Assembly (NCBI GenBank): GCA_943704425.1
Contig: CALSCP010000774.1
Span: 1,951-34,351 of the forward strand
DNA length: 32,401 nucleotides
Source: Ministeria vibrans ATCC 50519
Lineage: Eukaryota > Opisthokonta > Filasterea
Direction: 5' to 3'
The position numbers and the translations under genes were made by a program. Positions 10,866-23,497 of this stretch are shown here, piece by piece. Below the pieces are notes generated by a model, which was not told the DNA's origin, did no database searches, and saw only the letters and a list, made by a program, of their open reading frames with translations. The stretch's first letter is position 1. The number at the start of each line of letters is the position of its first letter.

Positions 10866-11029
10866 ACAGATGGCGCGGGAAGCGTAAACAAGGCAGGCAA
10901 CATGGCTGTTGTTTTGGATGCGGCTCTTTTGTTGGTCGGAAGGGTCGACGCCCAATGCGCTGCCATCCACTGGGCCAATATGCAATGCCACCTCCGCCTG
11001 ACTCAAAATGCCTTGAATACAACATGTGC

Positions 11030-11827
11030 ACATGGTATACATGAGACATGAACCATCTTGATGTGAGCTACAACGGCATTGCTTCCCAGGTGGGGTTCAT
11101 TAACAACGTCCTCAACAAGAACTTGCAGGTGCATCACCCGCGCTCGATTCGCCTTCCGTTTCATGCGTAGAGATGATGTTGCATCTGCCGAAGTGTACGT
11201 GGGCACCAACATGACAGGCAATGGACAGATTACGTTTGATCTGGAGCTACTGGACAAGACGGCCACGTGTCTGGGCGAAGCGGCCTTCTTTGCCATTCAA
11301 AAGGAAGTGGTTAAAAAGGAGGGGAGTGGCAGATGGACAAACCTGGCGAGTGGATTGCGCCTACCATTAATGCGAGGTCTTATTGAATGGTTCACAGCAC
11401 CAGCACGCAATCCATTCGCTAACGAAACGCAAAAAGGAACAGCGCACACATTGCCACGCACGCATCATACATACATATTCTCTCGTTTGAATGCACTTGA
11501 GGGAATCCGCCTTGTGGATGCACAGACACGGCACACTCTGCGTCACTTCCACCGATTGTGCACTTGTCTCACCCTGTTCCTTCACATCCTATAAATGACT
11601 GCGTTTCCGGTGGCTACTCATCCGCTCGCAGTGAAACCAGACGAAATATCGTTTAACCTGTGGAACAACGACTGGAACACAAAGTCAGCATCAGCTTATT
11701 ATTGTTGTTCTTTTTTCTCACCTATCCATAATTTTTCTGCAGCTACCCGTTGTGGCATCCCTATGCAGACGCAATGGACCCAGACTCAACCAACATGCAA
11801 TTTCGGTTCACAGTGAGCACATATTGA
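11030..11827 (+). pseudogene. Broken DUF5054 / GH38-like glycoside hydrolase relic
   Basis: Pieces of one protein family lie in order but in different frames, with no intron arrangement I can find that joins them. At 11049 a fragment reads MNHLDVSYNGIASQVGFINN, resembling the HLD catalytic start of GH38/DUF5054 proteins. From about 11178 comes VASAEVYVGTNMTGNGQITF and LLDKTATCLGEAAFFAIQ. Then, in a second frame, MDKPGEWIAPTINARSY (11332 onward); in a third, NGSQHQHAIHS (about 11387). After a further gap and frame changes comes DEISFNLWNNDWNT and, past a probable intron (11682-11742), YPLWHPYADAMDPDS and the C-terminal FRFTVSTY stop at 11827. Several hundred residues between the first two fragments are missing. 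The repeated frame changes and the deletion point to a pseudogene; sequencing error cannot explain the missing middle. Confidence 0.65.
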
Positions 11828-12474
11828 ATCGACAGACAAAGAAACAGATTGAGAGTTTTTTTTTGACACCATACACATCTCGCCCTTTTCCTTTGTACTT
11901 CTTTTCTGCGCCCTCCCATACACACACACTCACTCACTCACTCGCTACACTTCTCTCTTGCGTGTACACGTGATTATGAAGTAGGAGTATACTTACGTGC
12001 CTGCTCAAGGACACGTTTGTCGTAGAGCTCGCGTGATTTCATAAAGGTACTGTACGCCTCTTGTTGCGCCGGATCGTTTGCGTTGGGGCTATCCAGCAGT
12101 TCTTGGACACCAAGGAGAATCTAAAGACGAGAATCAAGAGAAAGTCAACAATGGGTGTGTTTGGGCGAGAGAGGCAAGCATGCCTGTTTGATGGTGACGG
12201 CAGGTCGCCAGTCCTTTTCGACGTCTATGAGGCTGAGACAGATAGTGCCGCTAGGGTAGATATTGGGATGGAAGAGAGCGTCGTTGAACTTGCACTTGGG
12301 TGGGAGCGACGGGTAGTCGCCCGAGAAAGTCATCCGCAGTTTGTACACTCCTCCTTCCCACAGCGTCTGGCAAAAAGTGAGACAAGCGAGTCAAAAACGT
12401 AAAACCGACACACGAAGGACAAAATAGCACCACACCCTCTTAAAGCCCCCCCTTCACCGTCCACTCATTACATA

Positions 12475-12517
<43 letters not shown>

Positions 12518-12841
12518 CTCACATGCGCGTCCACTTACGCCTTTCTTTCCCGGGACGGCTGCAATATGGGAAGTGCGCGCGCAAAAAGCCAAAAAAATCG
12601 ACCGAGTTAGGGGGACACGTCGCTCTTGAATGCCTTTGTCGACGTACCACAGTCCCAGGTAAACAGATCCAACGATCCATCGGCGTTGGTCGCGGGCCGT
12701 GCAATAAACCCCTACAGGTTGTCGAAACAAGTGAATAACGAGTGTTCGTCCCAACAGTGCAAACGGAACCCGTACAAAGGGATGGTCTTTTCTCCACGCC
12801 TTGCGCTCCTGAGCAAGTCTATTCTCAGCAATGGTCGACAT
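11808..12841 (-). CDS. UBC9: SUMO-conjugating enzyme UBC9 (UBE2I)
   Basis: The only E2 for SUMO, acting mainly in the nucleus. Minus-strand exons: 12776-12841, 12648-12711, 12539-12558 (a 20-nt microexon), 12184-12366, 11997-12120, and a tentative last exon 11808-11905. The protein opens [20 protein letters not shown] and continues [58 protein letters not shown] and [20 protein letters not shown]; the catalytic Cys is residue 93, as in human UBC9, with the HPN motif at 83-85. The intron between TIKQ and ILLG has a GC donor (CAG|GCATGC) in place of GT. The C-terminus after LEQA is unsure: the best splice gives [11 protein letters not shown] plus about 24 further residues, longer than the usual 158-residue protein, and overlaps the end of the plus-strand pseudogene. 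Confidence 0.93.
12477..12515. repeat. (CA)n microsatellite in UBC9 intron
   Basis: About nineteen CA units (TG on the coding strand) just downstream of the donor of UBC9 intron 3. Confidence 0.95.
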
Positions 12842-13028
12842 TATGTATTGAAAACGGCTGAAGAGTGAAGAATAATTGAGATTGGACTTTAATCAATAAT
12901 CAACTGCACTTTTGTTTCACTCAGACAAACACCCACCACCACCCACACGTACTCACAGACTCCTTACGTGTACAGGCTCCGGCCAATCGAATTATCCTTT
13001 AGCACGACAACACATACACACAGAGACC

Positions 13029-13871
13029 ATGGCCGACGAATGGGGTGAGAGAGAGCGAGAGCGAGAGCAAGAGAGAGAGAGAGTCTCTTGATCAACCTGG
13101 CATTGACATGGCCTCCTCGCGAGTGCAGATGACGACACGCCTGCCGTGGCAACCGCCTGGGACGACGAGGATGACGATGGGGATACCATGGTAAGACCAC
13201 CTCAAGCAGTGTCTCTTGCGTTGTCGGTTTTTTTTTTTTTTTTGCTCCGCTCACCATGCGACCATTTTGAGAATAGGACAACTGGGACGACGACGAGCCG
13301 ACAGAGGAAGAGGTCGCGAAAAAGAAGGCTGATGATGCTGCTGCGGCGGCCCTAGCCGAGGCGGAGAAGAAGAAGAAGAAGAAATCGTGGAAGGCCAAGG
13401 CAGAAGCGAAGGAGCGCAGACTGGACGACGAAGAGGACGAGGTAGGCGTGCGGCCTTTCGGATGCAGACAGCTGACTGTGTGTGTGTGTGTGCGGGGGGG
13501 TGTCGGTGTGTTTTGCAGGAGGAGGTAGAAGCGGAGTCGGAGGAGGAGAAGCGACGACGATTGCAGCGCGAGCAGGAGGCAAGCGAATTGGAGTTTGCCA
13601 AGGACACCTTTGGTACGTAGCAACGCACGCCAATGGGCCTCCACCTCTTCCCGCCCTCACCCATTTTCTGCGTTTCATTTTTCTGGGCATTGTGTGTTTC
13701 AGGTGTTGGCAGCGAGAAGGTTCAAGTGCAGATCAAGGAGGATCCCCTTGCGGCCTTTGTTGTGCGCAAAAAGGCTGATTTCATTCAATTTGAAGAGCTC
13801 CTCTTAAAAAAGATTCTTCCTTTCCAAGTGCGAACCCAAGAATTCACACACACACACACACACACCACAAA

Positions 13872-13935
<64 letters not shown>

Positions 13936-14329
13936 CACGCACACAAAACCGTTGTTTACTCGTCAGTGTATTCTCAACAAATCTCGCTCGCTCTCATCTC
14001 ACATCTATGGCTTCTTTCCCGTCTAGGAGAAGAGTGGCTACGACATTTTTGTGGAGCAGCTGATGCGCGGACTGTGTTCGGGCCAGAGCTCGGAGATGAT
14101 GAAGAACCTGGGCAAAATATTGACCGTGATGACCAACGAGAAGCAAAAGGAGGAGAAGGGCCCCGTCAAGAAGTCAAAGAAACGCTCGGGACCGAAGAAG
14201 GTGGCGGGCTTCAGTGAGGAGGCAATGGGCAATTCTGTGTTTGACGACGAAATCAACGCCGAGATTGCCGCTGAGCTGGCCGAAGAAGAGGCTGCAAATG
14301 CCGATGACTACTATGACGATTTTATGTGA
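13029..14329 (+). CDS. EIF3J: Translation initiation factor eIF3 subunit J
   Basis: Six exons: 13029-13044, 13129-13190, 13277-13441, 13519-13612, 13703-13827, 14027-14329; 254 residues. eIF3j is a loosely bound eIF3 subunit that contacts the 40S decoding centre and affects mRNA and initiator tRNA binding. Landmarks run in order: the acidic Trp-containing start MADEWDDDTPAVATAWDDED, the family motif DNWDDDEP, a Lys/Glu-rich coiled region (KKKKKKSWKAKAEAKERR), SELEFAKDTFG (LELAKETFG in human), FEELLLKKI, and the acidic Tyr-Asp C-terminus ADDYYDDFM, close to human YEDFM. Exon 1 is only 16 nt (ATG plus four and a third codons). The intron at 13828-14026 carries a long CA repeat. The start lies 187 bp from divergent UBC9. 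Confidence 0.94.
13845..13946. repeat. (CA)n microsatellite in eIF3j intron
   Basis: A roughly 100-bp nearly pure CA tract with a few interruptions occupies the middle of intron 5 of eIF3j. Confidence 0.95.
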
Positions 14330-14554
14330 GAGAGCAGAGCGAAGAAGGAGGAGGAGAAATGAAAATAATTAGTAATCAATCAAAATTCTAAATTCTAAAA
14401 AGAATATAGTAAATAGTTTGTTTATCGTTAGTTTGTTTCGTTCGTAGTCCGACTGGATTGTTTCAGCAACGTCACAGCTCTGTGTGTCGCTCTGTCTTTT
14501 TTTTAGCTAGTTCCTTGATCTTTGGGTTTCATTCATTCTGCGACGCATCCGCTC

Positions 14555-15038
14555 ATGTTTTGGGGTACGCCGGCGTACGCTGCTCCTACGCTGCTCTCTC
14601 AACGCATGCCGCCCCGCACTTTGTAGGGTTGAAAGTAGTACCGGGAAAACGGTACACTCAGGTGGTACAAGAGTCGTTTCATTTGACAAAGGTTAGAGGG
14701 TGTCGCACTAACAAAAAAAAAAAAAAAAAACGGTTTCTTCTTCTTCTGACACACTTTACTTTGATGGTTGTTGCAGGCGGCGGTGGAGACCGACATAGGG
14801 GAGAGTCGTGTGTCAGTGTACGTTGTTGTGAACGGAGCGCGCTGCACGCTGTCGTCGCTGTCGCGCGAAACACCCCACTGCGAACTCAGCGTCTCCTTTC
14901 ACGTCGGCGAAAAGGTCTCCTTCTCGACCACCACCGACTGCGGCTCGCCCGAGACCCTCGCCGTCCATCTGACTGGATATACCGTTACAGACGACCCCGC
15001 CGAGAACGAAAGACTCCCAGCCGGTAATTGCACATTCA

Positions 15039-15078
<40 letters not shown>

Positions 15079-17263
15079 TCTCTCTTTGACATTTTTTTCT
15101 GTTGTGGACCATAGCAGGAGCAAACCCGGACACTGACACTCAAATGGTACGGCATTGGTATTTCATAATCCAAGTTTCGTCTTCCTGCTGCTCTTATTTT
15201 CTGTTGGTTGTTTCTTTTGATGCACAATAACTAATCATTTTATTGTGTTCAACCTCAGTCAAGCGCTAATGAGAGCTCTCGAAAAAAGTGTAAGCTCAGG
15301 TTGCGTGTGGACTACCCGTTATTCTCTTACCCTGTCGACATTGAATTGTTTTTAGCGAAACAAGGCGAGGAGATGAACGAGAGCACAGGGAATGCGGAGG
15401 AGGAGACAGTGGGGAGAAGTAAAGACGAGAGAGAGAGGAGAAAGAAACAAAGTGATAGAGAGAGAGGAGAAAGAAACAAAGTGATAGAGAGAGAGAGGAG
15501 AAAGAAACAAAGTGATAGAGAGAGAGGAGAAAGAAAAAAAGTGATAGAGAGAGAGGAGAAAGAAACAAAGTGAGAGAGAGAGATAGAGACGATCGAGTGG
15601 AAACAAGCTACAATGACTGACCCACTCACGTGTTTTTGTATCAAATGTGTGTGTGTGTGTGTGTGTGGTGCGTAGAAAGAAAGGAACCGCGAAGGCGAAG
15701 AGAGACAAATGACGTACGTAACTCGAAAAAAAAAACAGCGGGGGAGGGAGGAAGAAACGAAGTGATGAGAGAGAAAAAAACCAAGTGATAGAAAGAAAGG
15801 AGGGTGAAAAAAACAAACTGATGAAGGAGGAACCCCTGACTGACATTTGTGTATCTTTTTCTCTGTAGAGGGGACGATTATACGATGGACTGAGCGCCAA
15901 GGAAACTCATATTGTGTGTAATCCCGATCGAAGTTACTATTCTGGCGATGATTTTCCGGAATGCGTATGCAGAAGACACTCGGAGAGCATGTAAGAGTAC
16001 TGATGGTGATTATTGTGATTATTTTATTAGGAGCGACTGACGAATGCGAATGGAGGAAGAGCGCGAGTGCCCAATGTGTATTCGGAGTGTCTTGACATGG
16101 ACGAGGGAGACGATGATGAGTATGACGACGAAGAGGATGAGGATGATGAGGAGGGGAATGAAGGGGAGGAGGGGATGGAGGGGAGAGGTGCAGGAGAGAA
16201 TGGGGCGAGGGACGTCACGGAGACGATGGATAGTGCTGATGAGGGAGGGAGTACGGGTGATGTGACGATGAGTGAGCCTGCTAGAGAAGCGGATACCGGA
16301 ATGACCACTCCACCTCCTGCAACGAACAACAACAGCAACAGCAACAGCAACAACAGTACTGCTGCTGCTGCTGCTGCTGCTGCGGCGGCGGCGGCGGTGT
16401 ACACTGTGAACAATACGTCTACAACGGCACTCAATGCGTCGTCGATGCTCTCTGCTTTGGCTCCCGAAGCTCGTGCTGCCTTTGAGGCGCTTGCGTCGGA
16501 TGGTGAACGCATTCGCTCCGAGATTGTTCGCCTCTTTGATCTTATTGTGGGCGATGATTCTTCGCCTGAAGCCACTCTTGGCGCAGAGGCACGCACAAAC
16601 CACAAATGCCAAAGCTTTCTAATTATTATTATTATTGTTTTAATTTTGTGTGTCTGTACTTTTTTGTGTTTACAGTTCACTTGTCAATTTGAAGGAAAGC
16701 TTCCGTCAGGGCGCATCTTTGACTCAAGTGTGCATCGCCGATTCCGCTTCACAATGGGCTCTCGTGAGGTGCTTCCGGCCTTCAGCATAGCCTGTCTTGG
16801 TCAGCACACTCACGCACACTCAACAAAGTTTCATGTCTTTTTTCTTCCTTCTCATCACTATTGCTTCGTACTTTTTACTTTGTCTCTATCACTTTGTTTA
16901 TCACTTTGTTCTCATTCTCTTCTATCTCTCTCTACCTACCTATCTATCTATTTATCTATTTGTCTCTCTATTGACTCGTCTGACTTGTCTCTTTTAGGAA
17001 TGCGCTCCGGTGGCGTACGCGAGTTCACTTTGCCCGCCCGACTGGCTTTTGGTGTGCGTGGCTATCCGCCCTCCGTTCCATCGGGTGTGTGGGTCATGTA
17101 CATTGTGCGCTGCCTTTGCATCGTCCCGCCCCCGTCTTCCGCTACCACTACCACCACCACTACAACTGCTGATTCTGCTGCTACTTCTACTGATGCTGTT
17201 ACAGAACCGAGTCAAGCACTTGTGCTCAACGCAGACCAACTACTCGAGGACCCTGACGAATAA
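14555..17263 (+). CDS. Nucleoplasmin-like FKBP-type prolyl isomerase (FKBP39/46/Fpr-type)
   Basis: Nuclear FKBPs of this class join an N-terminal nucleoplasmin-like histone-binding domain to acidic tracts and a C-terminal FKBP. Exons: 14555-14564, 14627-14691, 14777-15023, 15118-15146, 15259-15289, 15356-about 15408, 15869-15964, 16031-16588, 16676-16799, 16998-17263; about 492 residues. The start MFWGLKVVPGKRYTQVVQES matches insect FKBP39 and FKBP46. A long acidic block (16100-16190), poly-Asn and poly-Ala tracts follow, then the FKBP domain: EGKLPSGRIFDSS, SREVLPAFSIACLG, LPARLAFGVRGYPPSVPSG. FDSS is kept, but the active-site Trp of the EVIPGW motif is Phe and the Tyr of AYG is Phe, so catalysis may be weak. 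Uncertain points: the end of exon 6 (GTGGGG donor assumed; the next ~160 bp are minisatellite) and a NAGNAG acceptor at 15112-15117. Intron 8 appears to use a GC donor (GAG|GCACGC). Confidence 0.85.
15041..15076. repeat. (TG)n microsatellite in FKBP intron
   Basis: Eighteen TG units in intron 3 of the nucleoplasmin-FKBP gene, shortly after donor GTAATT. Confidence 0.95.
15427..15825. repeat. Intronic minisatellite, about 27-bp unit GGAGAAAGAAACAAAGTGATAGAGAGA
   Basis: At 15427-15590 about five nearly identical units of roughly 27-29 bp, each containing AGAAAGAAACAAAGTGATAG, stand in tandem. A TG tract (15646-15666) and then degenerate copies (GAAACGAAGTGATG, ACCAAGTGATAG, AACAAACTGATG) extend to 15825. 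The array fills intron 6 of the nucleoplasmin-FKBP gene in purine orientation, and related copies occur in introns of other genes. Confidence 0.85.
16866..16935. repeat. Pyrimidine-orientation copies of the intronic minisatellite motif
   Basis: Within intron 9 of the FKBP gene the phrases TTTGTCTCTATCACTTTG and TTATCACTTTGTTCTC are the reverse complement of the CAAAGTGATAGAGA unit at 15427-15590. Confidence 0.7.
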
Positions 17264-17264
17264 A
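17259..17264 (+). promoter_or_regulatory. Poly(A) signal overlapping the FKBP stop codon
   Basis: AATAAA is formed by the last Glu codon, the TAA stop and the next base. If used, the 3' UTR would be very short. Confidence 0.4.
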
Positions 17265-17394
17265 CTCATTTTCTCTTTCTAATCAGTTGACAGTAGGCAG
17301 TCGCTAGTCGCTAGTACCATGACCTAGGCGCGCTAGATTTGATCAGTTTTGTTTGACGAATAATCCAAAAGGCAAAAAGTCATTATATTAGTAG

Positions 17395-21094
<3,700 letters not shown>

Positions 21095-21402
21095 CAGTTT
21101 CTTTGCCAATACACATCGAGACATATTTCAAGAAAGCGATGATTACAGAATTGAAATTTGAAAGAAGAAGAACGATATTTAGTCTGTGATTTCAATCAAT
21201 GCACTGTATACCTCTCTAAGACAATAAAAAGGAGGGTGTGAATGAATGAGTGAATAATGCGGTCCGGACAACTTGAGATGATTATTATCATACCAATTAT
21301 AGTTTTATGAAGAGCTTATTACTTGTCACGAAATCCAAGTACCCAACTTACAACTATTACATTTTTATTTTTTCTGTTGACTCGCTTTGGCTGAACATCG
21401 AC
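21095..21402. other. AT-rich intergenic spacer with SEC23 poly(A) signal
   Basis: This 308-bp spacer lies between SEC23 and the dehydrogenase gene. AATAAA at 21223-21228 is the probable SEC23 poly(A) signal. The rest is AT-rich and presumably includes the dehydrogenase promoter; no further gene is seen. Confidence 0.5.
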
Positions 21403-22313
21403 ATGTCTGGAAAAGTAATTGTGGTTACCGGCGTGACTTCGGGAATTGGGCGTGGTCGACAACGCAAAGCGCGGGAACCGCGTTGTGGGCTGTGCACGGC
21501 GAGCAGAGCTGGGAGCAGCGCTTGAGGAGGAGGTGCGCGGCGGCGGTGGCGACTTCACCTTTGTTGTTGGCGACGTGACCAAGGACGCCGACATGACAGC
21601 GTTGGTCGCGACAGCTGTTGCAAAGCATGGGCGCATCGATGTGTTTATCAACAACGCTGGAATCGAAGGCACTCCCTGCCTCCTGGCTGCCTCGGACGAC
21701 GAAGCCTGGAACCATCTCTTTAACATTAATGTTTTCGGCGTTGTGCGCGGTTCGCGAGCTGCCATTCCCGCTCTGGACGCCGCTGGAGGTGGTCTTATTA
21801 TCAACACTTCGAGTGTCCTTGGTATTCTGCCGCTGCCTCAATTGCGCCCTACTGCGCCTCCAAGGCCGCTGTTGATGCCATTGCACGTGTAAGTGGACTT
21901 GAGAGGGAGAAAGAAAAAAAGGGAAACTGTCGAGGTGTGTCTATATAGTATATAGCTATGAATATTCGTAGCAGTGTAATAATATTATTCAGAGGATCAA
22001 ACACCTTCCTTTCTGGTTTCCACCGATATAGACGCTTGCGCACGAAGTCGCCGCGAAGAACATCAAGGTGGTCAACATCAACCCCTACTGCTTTGCCACT
22101 CCCATGCTGGACCGCGTGGGCCAGGGCAATGCCGAGGCTGCGGGCGCGGCAATGAACCCATGCGGGAAGCTGGGCGACACTGCGGTTGTCGCCCTCTTCG
22201 TGCACCAGCTGATCACGGGCGAGGCCGCGTTCGAGTCGGGCGACGCCTTTGTCATTGATGGCGACGGTCGCCGTTCGAAGGATGAGCTTGCCTACCTTGC
22301 TGCTCAGAAGTAG
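21403..22313 (+). pseudogene. Short-chain dehydrogenase/reductase, interrupted by two compensating frameshifts
   Basis: Rossmann-fold NAD(P)-dependent oxidoreductase of the SDR class; substrate unknown. The start MSGKVIVVTGVTSGIG carries the TGxxxGxG cofactor motif in frame 1. At about 21448-21454 the homologous frame changes: VVDNAKRGNRVVGCARR, DFTFVVGDVTKDADM, IDVFINNAGIEG and GGGLIINTSSVLGI all read in frame 2. Near 21827-21829 it returns to frame 1: AAASIAPYCASKAAVDAIAR, with the catalytic Tyr-x3-Lys. The exon ends at 21888 (GTAAGT) and a second exon, 22032-22313, adds TLAHEVAAKNIKVVNINPYC and a C-terminus ending AYLAAQK. The two breaks equal losses of 2 and 1 nt modulo 3, so they cancel. 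All catalytic residues (Asn, Ser, Tyr, Lys) survive, so either these are base-calling errors in a working gene or a very young pseudogene. AATAAA follows at 22318-22323. Confidence 0.75.
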
Positions 22314-22446
22314 GCGGAATAAACTGAAACTGAAACTGAAACGAAGAATAAACATTAAATTATATTCAAGTTCGCAGTCAATCTCTGCTCATCTGTGCTC
22401 GACCAAGACACCACCGCACCCTTTTGAGAATCAATCCCAAATCAAG

Positions 22447-23426
22447 ATGGCTACCGTGTCGGGCAACTTGTCGCGCGCTCTGATGGCCCTTGAGGATATG
22501 ATGAGTGCGCGCATAGTGGGCGCTGCCTGTGTCGCCCTGATGGTTCTGGTGACGGGGTTCATGACGTGGAGTCTCGTCTCCGTGATGATACTTCCTATCC
22601 TCGGCTACACAATGTGGGGCGTTGTCGCTGCTTTCAGTACGCATCACATTCAATAACAAGCGTCAAAAAAAAAAAAAAAAAAAAAAAAAATAGTGTATCT
22701 CATCTGGTCTTCTCTCCGCTCCTCCTTCTCTTAGCTTGGTTCGTTCTTCTCGTCCTCGTGTGGTGGTCCCACATGCGGGCCATGATGTCCGACCCGGGCT
22801 TCGTAGCGGCGGGGCGCGATGCGTGCGAAGGGGAACTTGGCGTGGCGTCGTGCTCGCGCTGCAACACGCTTCGACCGCCACGCTCGCATCACTGCAGCAC
22901 GTGCGGCCGCTGTGTCATGAAGATGGACCACCATTGCCCGTGGATCAACAACTGCGTGGGTCTCTTCAACGAGCGCTTCTTCCTCCTCTTCCTCTTCTGG
23001 GTGTTCATGGCCTCCATGTACGCCTCCGTCTGGGGCTTCTACGACCTCTACCGCGTCTACACGCAGTGCAACGTCGGAAACGACTATGCGTGCGCCGCCA
23101 CCAATCACCCATGGGTCGTGCTCACCATTCACATCTACTCCTCGGGCACCTTTCTCATGTTTGTCACCTTCATGCTCTTCTCACAGCTCATGAACATTGT
23201 CGACGACTCCCCGTACATTGAAAAACTCCGCAGACAACGTCTCTCGCAACCCAGCCCAACACCGCTCTCCAGCAGCGACCTCATGCGACAACGCTTGCGT
23301 GCCTGGCGTGACTTTGTCGGGCCCATTCCGCTCTGGATGGCTCTCATGCCGTTCCACTCTAACCACCAGCGTGCCCTCTGGATCGCCTCCCGTCATTCCC
23401 TCAAGAACACTGTCGTCGATGTTTAA
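22447..23426 (+). CDS. DHHC-type protein S-palmitoyltransferase
   Basis: Two exons, 22447-22636 and 22735-23426, encode 293 residues. DHHC enzymes attach palmitate to cysteines of membrane-associated proteins. Two N-terminal helices (IVGAACVALMVLVTGFMTW; a second spanning the splice site and WFVLLVLVWW) precede the cytosolic cysteine-rich domain: CSRCNTLRPPRSHHCSTCGR, CVMKMDHHCPWINNCVG. The catalytic DHHC is at about residues 128-131. Two more helices follow (FFLLFLFWVFMASMYASVWG and VVLTIHIYSSGTFLMFVTFM), giving the usual four-helix layout. The conserved NPxx-type and TTxE motifs often found after the domain are not obvious; a DPGF is present at about 83-86. The intron has a 27-A run. The spacing to the upstream dehydrogenase stop is 133 bp. 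Confidence 0.95.
22664..22690. repeat. Poly-A run in DHHC gene intron
   Basis: Twenty-seven consecutive A in the single intron of the DHHC gene. They sit unusually close to the donor, far from the acceptor pyrimidine tract. Confidence 0.95.
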
Positions 23427-23497
23427 CTCCCATGCGATGTGTGTTGTTGTTATTGTGCTTTTGTCTTTGTATTACTACTCATCAAATTAAATTCTAC

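Noticed and set aside
11079-11594. A 171-residue protein read straight through the hydrolase relic
   Set aside because: Only its first half matches the family; the rest is out of frame with the conserved NGSQHQHA and later motifs.
13251-13690. Minus-strand ORFs opposite eIF3j
   Set aside because: Low-complexity antisense of acidic and Lys-rich codons; eIF3j explains the region.
15427-15590. Coding Arg/Glu/Lys repeat continuing FKBP exon 6
   Set aside because: The frame is open by virtue of GA-rich composition, but the same motif lies in introns of unrelated genes and the repeat ends in a stop before the next conserved exon.
15427-15590. CRISPR-like direct repeats
   Set aside because: The units are contiguous with no unique spacers and the context is eukaryotic and intronic.
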